The notes beneath the pieces were generated by a model that saw only the letters and a list, made by a program, of their open reading frames with translations, did no database searches and was not told the origin of the DNA. From a virus, in the IMG/VR virus record IMGVR_UViG_3300028854_000049, positions 1 through 24,672 of that record: a stretch of DNA of 24,672 bases; one strand, 5' to 3'. The position numbers and the translations under genes are program-made. Of the stretch, positions 20,437 to 24,672 are shown one piece after another (position 1 is the first letter of the stretch; the number at the start of each line of letters is the position of its first letter).

Positions 20437-21672
20437 ATGAGCTTGGGGACAATGATTCAGTCACTTCTCGGAACGATACCAGGGAGTAACTACGGTCTTG
20501 TCAAAACAAGTATAAACGATGCCTTCAGAAAAATACAAGATGAAAATATGTGGTCTTTCCAACTAAAGACTGGAGGTTGGTTAACTCCAAGTTTGTTAGG
20601 TGGCCCCAACACTTCATTTCTAAGCCCCGGAACAATCACAGTAGTACCATTTACAACCACAATCACTGGCGATGCGGTTGCAACGGCTGCATGGACGACT
20701 AACGTCCCTTACCCTCCATTGTTGACTCAGCAGCAAATCAGAGTACCATATTTTGATATATACAACATCATTGCGTTAGGAAATAACGGAACTGTGGCTT
20801 CCGCTACAGTCTCTACCGCAGGCGCTTCACAAACTCCCGGCGTCTATACTGTCCCCATTCTCGATTCCGCGACGGGCGCTGGTGGAACTGTTTCTATTAC
20901 TGTAGATGCTAACGGAACAGTGACAAAAACCCCGGTATTGTTGAATGCAGGAAGCAACTACACGACTCCGTACATTACGTTCTCAGCGGGTGGAAATCCT
21001 GCCACGTTCTCGGTTACTTTAATTGCGACGCTGACGATTGATAGACCTTGGACCGCCCCCCCAGCACAGTCTTCAAACTACATGATTTACCAGAGCCTGT
21101 ATCCCGCTCCCGCTGGTTTTAAGAAGTGGTTTTATATAAGCGATGTGCAGAATAACTGCGGAATGGATTGGTGGACTAAGACAGAATCGGACTTGGCGAA
21201 TGATGATCCTGAAAGAACGATCTTTGACCAACCTTACTACGTATGTGCTTGGGGTCCAGACAATAGGCCGGGAAGCGCAACTGCAGGTCAAATGATGTAC
21301 GAACTCTGGCCCTCGCCAATTTCTGTTTTGACCTACTCGTTTGGTTGCTTGTGTAATTATCCTCCACTGGTTAATAACACAGACACAATTCCTTATCCAT
21401 TAAACGATGAAATCGTTAAGTGGAGAGCAAGGGAAATACTTTGCCAATGGAAAGAAGGAATGAAGGGTGATAATTTGGAGCGCGGTTCAGGCGCTAACTG
21501 GCAGTTCTTAAGTAAGGCAGCACACGAGGAATACAAGGAATTATTGAAACAGGCAAGGATTATGGATAGCAACCTTGTCAGTTTGTATTTCACCAAGTCT
21601 CGTCAGTTACCGCCGTTTGGAGGAGAACCTTTCTCAAGTCCTAACGGAAACACAAATATAGGTTTGTTTTAA
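20437..21672 (+). CDS. Head-tail connector/adaptor-like protein with inserted GSGYT module
   Basis: The N-terminus (MIQSLLGTIPGSNYGLVKTSINDAFRKIQDENMWSF) is the helical start typical of phage adaptor proteins that dock on the portal. The C-terminal part (LNDEIVKWRAREILCQWKE... AHEEYKELLKQARIMDSNLV) is also helical. From memory the whole resembles a conserved soil-phage connector. Between IYNIIAL and TLTIDRPW, about residues 117-196, a GSGYT-type module (ASQTPGVYTVPILDS... AGSNYTTPYITFSAGG) has been inserted into what is otherwise a short strand connection. GGAG lies about 10 bases upstream. The adaptor role is inferred. Confidence 0.65.
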   Translation: MSLGTMIQSLLGTIPGSNYGLVKTSINDAFRKIQDENMWSFQLKTGGWLTPSLLGGPNTSFLSPGTITVVPFTTTITGDAVATAAWTTNVPYPPLLTQQQIRVPYFDIYNIIALGNNGTVASATVSTAGASQTPGVYTVPILDSATGAGGTVSITVDANGTVTKTPVLLNAGSNYTTPYITFSAGGNPATFSVTLIATLTIDRPWTAPPAQSSNYMIYQSLYPAPAGFKKWFYISDVQNNCGMDWWTKTESDLANDDPERTIFDQPYYVCAWGPDNRPGSATAGQMMYELWPSPISVLTYSFGCLCNYPPLVNNTDTIPYPLNDEIVKWRAREILCQWKEGMKGDNLERGSGANWQFLSKAAHEEYKELLKQARIMDSNLVSLYFTKSRQLPPFGGEPFSSPNGNTNIGLF

Positions 21673-21701
21673 GTAGCAGTAGGAATTGAAGGAGGCAGAG
21701 T

Positions 21702-22079
21702 ATGCCATCGTATACGACCCCTGGACAGGCAAAACTGCTTAGGGACAACACGCAAGGGATTCTATGGGCAGGAGAGAGTGTTCCTGCGTCAACATTGAGT
21801 ATTGGCTTCCTTCTTGAGCGTATTAACCGTTCGTTCTATCCGTGGGGATTGTCGTTTGAGGTATCGTTCTCAGGCGCACCGGGAACGTTCGAGATAGACT
21901 TGATGGCCGCTAACACAGATACGGCAGGTAGTTATATACAGATAGGAACTATCACAACGGTAAACAGTTCTAACGTAGGACGTTGGGATATGCCAAGCAA
22001 CATATGGCCTAAGTATGTTGCTGGATATATCAAGACGTTGACAAACGCAGTAAACACTACGCTCATTGTAACGAAGTAG
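21702..22079 (+). CDS. Small conserved structural protein (125 aa)
   Basis: A 125-residue beta-rich protein. LLERINRSFYPWGLSFEVSFSGAPGTFEIDLMAANTD and VGRWDMPSNIWPKYVAGYIKTLTN resemble, from memory, a short protein regularly found between connector and tail-fibre genes in soil phages. GAAGGAGG lies upstream of the ATG. Its jelly-roll-like composition would suit a tail or fibre-base protein; the role is not established. Confidence 0.6.
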   Translation: MPSYTTPGQAKLLRDNTQGILWAGESVPASTLSIGFLLERINRSFYPWGLSFEVSFSGAPGTFEIDLMAANTDTAGSYIQIGTITTVNSSNVGRWDMPSNIWPKYVAGYIKTLTNAVNTTLIVTK

Positions 22080-22090
22080 GGAGGAATGCC

Positions 22091-24672
22091 TTGAAAAAGA
22101 CAATCATTATTTTGATGCTTCTATTTTCGGTTAAGACGTTCGCTCAGACGGCGGCATTGCCGGTGTATGCTTGTGTCCAGAACGGAACACAAGCCGTCAC
22201 CAGCGGTCTGAAGTCAAGCAACTACCAACTTGGCGTAGTTCCCTATTGCTCTGTGAGCGTCTACTTGACAGGCACGACCACTATCGCCACTACGACTCCA
22301 CAGAGTCCGTTTAGGGCGAATAAGGATGGCTCTATTCCCCCGATTTATGCGGCTGTAAACCAGGGATACGATGTGGTGTTGAGCGGAGGAATTTCGCCTA
22401 ATACTTATACATCTCCGGTACCGCTGACTGATTTATATCCGGGATTCAGCTTTAGTGGCATCTCCAGACTCATCGCGGGAACGAATATAACGCTTTCCCC
22501 ACCAGGAGGGACCGGAAACGTCACGATAAGCGCGCGTGGAGTCGTTTTAATGCAGCAGGTGGTTCCTCCAGTTTCCGGGCAGTACGTGATCGTCTATCCG
22601 ACGACTTACACAGGTAATTGGGCCGGTCAAAGCGCAGTAGGTGGCAGTTGGATTGATCCTCCGACATGTGTTGGAACTAGCATAGGAACGGAATCATGGG
22701 GAAATCCAGTTCTTCCGAGTTATGTTCTACCTTCGAACGTAACTGCTGTGTATGCGTTTGCATTAACGCGTGAATACGTAAACCCTTCAGATGGAGGCTG
22801 TCTTGGGCAACCTTTCACCCCTGCGCCCGCGTCTTTTTCAGTGGGCGCTAGTGGAACATCTTCTGTTTTGACACCTACCTCTACTCCAATATGGGCACCA
22901 GTTCAGAATGCGGTTCTATTACCCAGTGTAACTGGAGAAAACTTTGCTTCACAAACTTTCAGTGCAAGTTATGGGGCGTCTAGCCCTATTCGTACGGGAT
23001 CTAGTGGCGTCGTATCTTTGGGATGGATTGTTTATTACACGGGTTCCGCGCCCCCGGCGGACACTGACATCCAAGTTGAACTGCCTCTTTACTATAATTC
23101 TGTGGACAATTCTCTAAGTATAAGTCCGCTATCTGAGTTTCCTGGATCGGCTTTGGTCCCTACCACGGTTGCAAATCTTCCGTGGGCTGCGGCCTCAAAC
23201 GGATGGGTTGTGCCGGTTACGGATGCCTTAACCTCGACATCGTGCGCCATAGGTGGAGGATTCAACTACGTTCAGTGCAAGAGCGACGGCTCTAACTGGT
23301 ACCCGCTGCCTAGCTCCCCTGTAGCTTTCGCCCTTACCACGACTGGCACGAGCGGCGTGGCAACATATCAATCTGGAACTCTAAATATCCCGCAGTATAC
23401 CAGCTCAACGGTTGCCACATTTGCAACCGGAACGTCCCCTATGGGAATCACAGTGGATAGCTCAGGAAATATATGGGTCGCCAACAATGCAAGTAGTACC
23501 GTCAGAGAATTTACAGGTGGTGGAGCATTTATTCGAGATGTGAGTGTTGAGGAGCCGAACAGTCTGGCTCCCGATTCATCCGGTAATGTGTGGGTGGTCA
23601 ATAGCAGCTATTCCAACTCTGTTAGTAAAATATCAAGCACAGGCTCCGTTTCCAGTACGTATGGGACGGGAGATAGCACGTCCGGTATAGCGCTCGACTC
23701 TTCGGGAAACATCTTTGTTGCAAATTTCTATGCACAGACGATTATCAAAAGATCGCCCGCCTGGGCTGACCTTGGAGATTTTTCTATTCCGTGCCAAAAT
23801 GAAGCGGTGGCTATTGATGCAACCGGAAACGCATGGACACGTTGCCGCAACGGTGTCACTGCATACGAGGTGACTACATCCGGTACCGTCCTCGGACCAT
23901 TTGCCATAGGGACAAATGCAAACAATGATGCCGGTATCGCTGCCGACTCTTCGGGCAATGTCTGGTTTACAAACAGCGGAGGAGCAAGCGTCACCAAACT
24001 GTCCAGTTCAGGAGCACTAGTAGGGACATACCCGGTTGGGGGAGGACCAATTGGTATAGCTATCGATTCATCGACAGGCAATGTGTTCGTCGCAAACCAA
24101 AACGACAATACCGTTACTGAACTATCGTCATCTGGGATTCACCTAAACACTTTCTCGGTCGGTGCAGGACCGTACGGAGTAGCTATCGACCCATCTCATA
24201 ACATATGGGTCACGAATTATACGGGCAACACGGTTTCAGTAATCAGTTTGCAGCCTCCATTAACATGGCCTTTTCAGGCAGGTATTCCTGTTTACAGCGG
24301 TAGCGGATCATGGTTGTCATCGCTGGCCCCCGTCAATGGTGCCTGCGTGGTAGGAGCGGGCGGCGCTTGGACTGCTGGCTCTTGCGCTGGCAGTGATTCC
24401 TCCCCTCTCACGACTAAGGGCGATCTGTACGGATACAGCACGACGAATGCGCGTATCCCTGTTGGAACAGACGGAGACGTGTTGACAGCGGACTCGACCC
24501 AGGCGCTAGGGCTGAAATGGGCGGCGGGTGGCGGCGGCTCCGGCACGGTGAACAGTGGGACGGCGGGTCAGGCTACTTACTATGGTGCGACGGGTAGCAC
24601 TGTTAGCGGAACGAACTCTTTACCCCCATCTGTTGCCACGGCAAACTCTTTCAGTATCCAAGCCGCGCCATA
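22091..24672 (+). CDS. Tail-fibre-like protein with Sec signal peptide and seven-repeat beta-propeller, 3'-partial
   Basis: An uninterrupted frame of 860 codons runs to the window edge from TTG 22091, 6 bases after GGGAGG (22079-22084). Residues 1-19 (MKKTIIILMLLFSVKTFAQ) form a signal peptide with a T-F-A cleavage site. Residues 50-125 hold a fibre N-terminal pattern (YDVVLSGGISPNTYTSP). Residues about 437-720 contain seven NHL/Vgb-like repeats (DSSGNIWVAN, DSSGNVWVVN, DSSGNIFVAN, DATGNAW, DSSGNVWFTN, DSSTGNVFVAN, DPSHNIWVTN), enough for a closed propeller. Then comes SSPLTTKGDLYGYSTTNARI, a repeat common in tail fibres. It probably binds the host surface. A signal peptide is unexpected for a virion protein. 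Confidence 0.8.
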   Translation, partial: MKKTIIILMLLFSVKTFAQTAALPVYACVQNGTQAVTSGLKSSNYQLGVVPYCSVSVYLTGTTTIATTTPQSPFRANKDGSIPPIYAAVNQGYDVVLSGGISPNTYTSPVPLTDLYPGFSFSGISRLIAGTNITLSPPGGTGNVTISARGVVLMQQVVPPVSGQYVIVYPTTYTGNWAGQSAVGGSWIDPPTCVGTSIGTESWGNPVLPSYVLPSNVTAVYAFALTREYVNPSDGGCLGQPFTPAPASFSVGASGTSSVLTPTSTPIWAPVQNAVLLPSVTGENFASQTFSASYGASSPIRTGSSGVVSLGWIVYYTGSAPPADTDIQVELPLYYNSVDNSLSISPLSEFPGSALVPTTVANLPWAAASNGWVVPVTDALTSTSCAIGGGFNYVQCKSDGSNWYPLPSSPVAFALTTTGTSGVATYQSGTLNIPQYTSSTVATFATGTSPMGITVDSSGNIWVANNASSTVREFTGGGAFIRDVSVEEPNSLAPDSSGNVWVVNSSYSNSVSKISSTGSVSSTYGTGDSTSGIALDSSGNIFVANFYAQTIIKRSPAWADLGDFSIPCQNEAVAIDATGNAWTRCRNGVTAYEVTTSGTVLGPFAIGTNANNDAGIAADSSGNVWFTNSGGASVTKLSSSGALVGTYPVGGGPIGIAIDSSTGNVFVANQNDNTVTELSSSGIHLNTFSVGAGPYGVAIDPSHNIWVTNYTGNTVSVISLQPPLTWPFQAGIPVYSGSGSWLSSLAPVNGACVVGAGGAWTAGSCAGSDSSPLTTKGDLYGYSTTNARIPVGTDGDVLTADSTQALGLKWAAGGGGSGTVNSGTAGQATYYGATGSTVSGTNSLPPSVATANSFSIQAAP

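Noticed and set aside
23368-24546. Several minus-strand ORFs over the fibre gene
   Set aside because: They are antisense images of the repetitive propeller coding sequence; the + frame is open over 860 codons with signal peptide and repeats.
1-24672. CRISPR array, integrase, lysis cassette or tape-measure gene
   Set aside because: I looked for evenly spaced repeats and for the usual motifs and found none; these genes may lie outside the window.

Overview
The window looks like the late half of a tailed double-stranded DNA phage genome or prophage. All convincing genes are on the + strand and tightly packed, with ATGA-type overlaps or strong GGAGG-like ribosome sites. The order is the classic one: accessory genes, terminase-region genes, portal, scaffold, major capsid protein, decoration and connector proteins, tail fibre. 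No integrase, repressor block, tRNA gene or CRISPR array is visible. Several proteins resemble, from memory, families of uncultured soil and acidobacterial phages. The host-like beta-propeller in the last gene (DSSGNxWVAN repeats) also fits an Acidobacteria-like host. That host call is inference. The large portal (712 codons) and the lack of any tape-measure gene so far suggest a short-tailed virus, but the window ends inside the tail region.

Layout. 1-2242: small accessory genes (SprT-like metalloprotease-like protein, HTH protein, unknowns), with a strong promoter at 745-772. 2110-2675: two structured intergenic elements around a small basic-tailed protein. 2675-3814: three staggered overlapping reading frames ending in a protein at the terminase small-subunit position. 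3828-6591: promoter, HNH endonuclease and terminase large subunit. 6603-9373: accessory genes, including two of the three copies of a VPDGM paralogous family. About 9358-10656: an IS200/IS605-type element carrying only tnpB, which seems to split a small zinc-ribbon gene. 10909-15219: portal, small proteins, a possible promoter-small RNA-terminator unit, two tiny basic proteins, a Gln-rich protein and a scaffold-like protein. 15260-15907: LAGLIDADG endonuclease. 15924-22079: major capsid protein, decoration protein, two paralogous virion-module proteins with different central domains, three tiny basic proteins, a head-tail connector and a small structural protein. 22091-end: a long tail-fibre-like protein with a Sec-type signal peptide and a seven-repeat propeller, cut by the window edge.

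The most interesting features are in the structural module. One gene carries an ice-binding-protein-like (DUF3494) domain between the same N- and C-terminal segments that, in its neighbour, flank a different domain. That second domain (GSGYTTxPT type) also appears in the decoration and connector proteins, so adhesion-like domains seem to be swapped between virion proteins. Five very small, mostly Lys-rich proteins lie in two clusters around the capsid gene. Three selfish elements (HNH, TnpB, LAGLIDADG) lie next to terL, portal and capsid genes, and both endonuclease genes have ribosome sites in or beside RNA hairpins. No stretch longer than 300 bases is without a gene; the longest is 10641-10908, which holds the IS right end, a small zinc-ribbon ORF and a promoter-like box.
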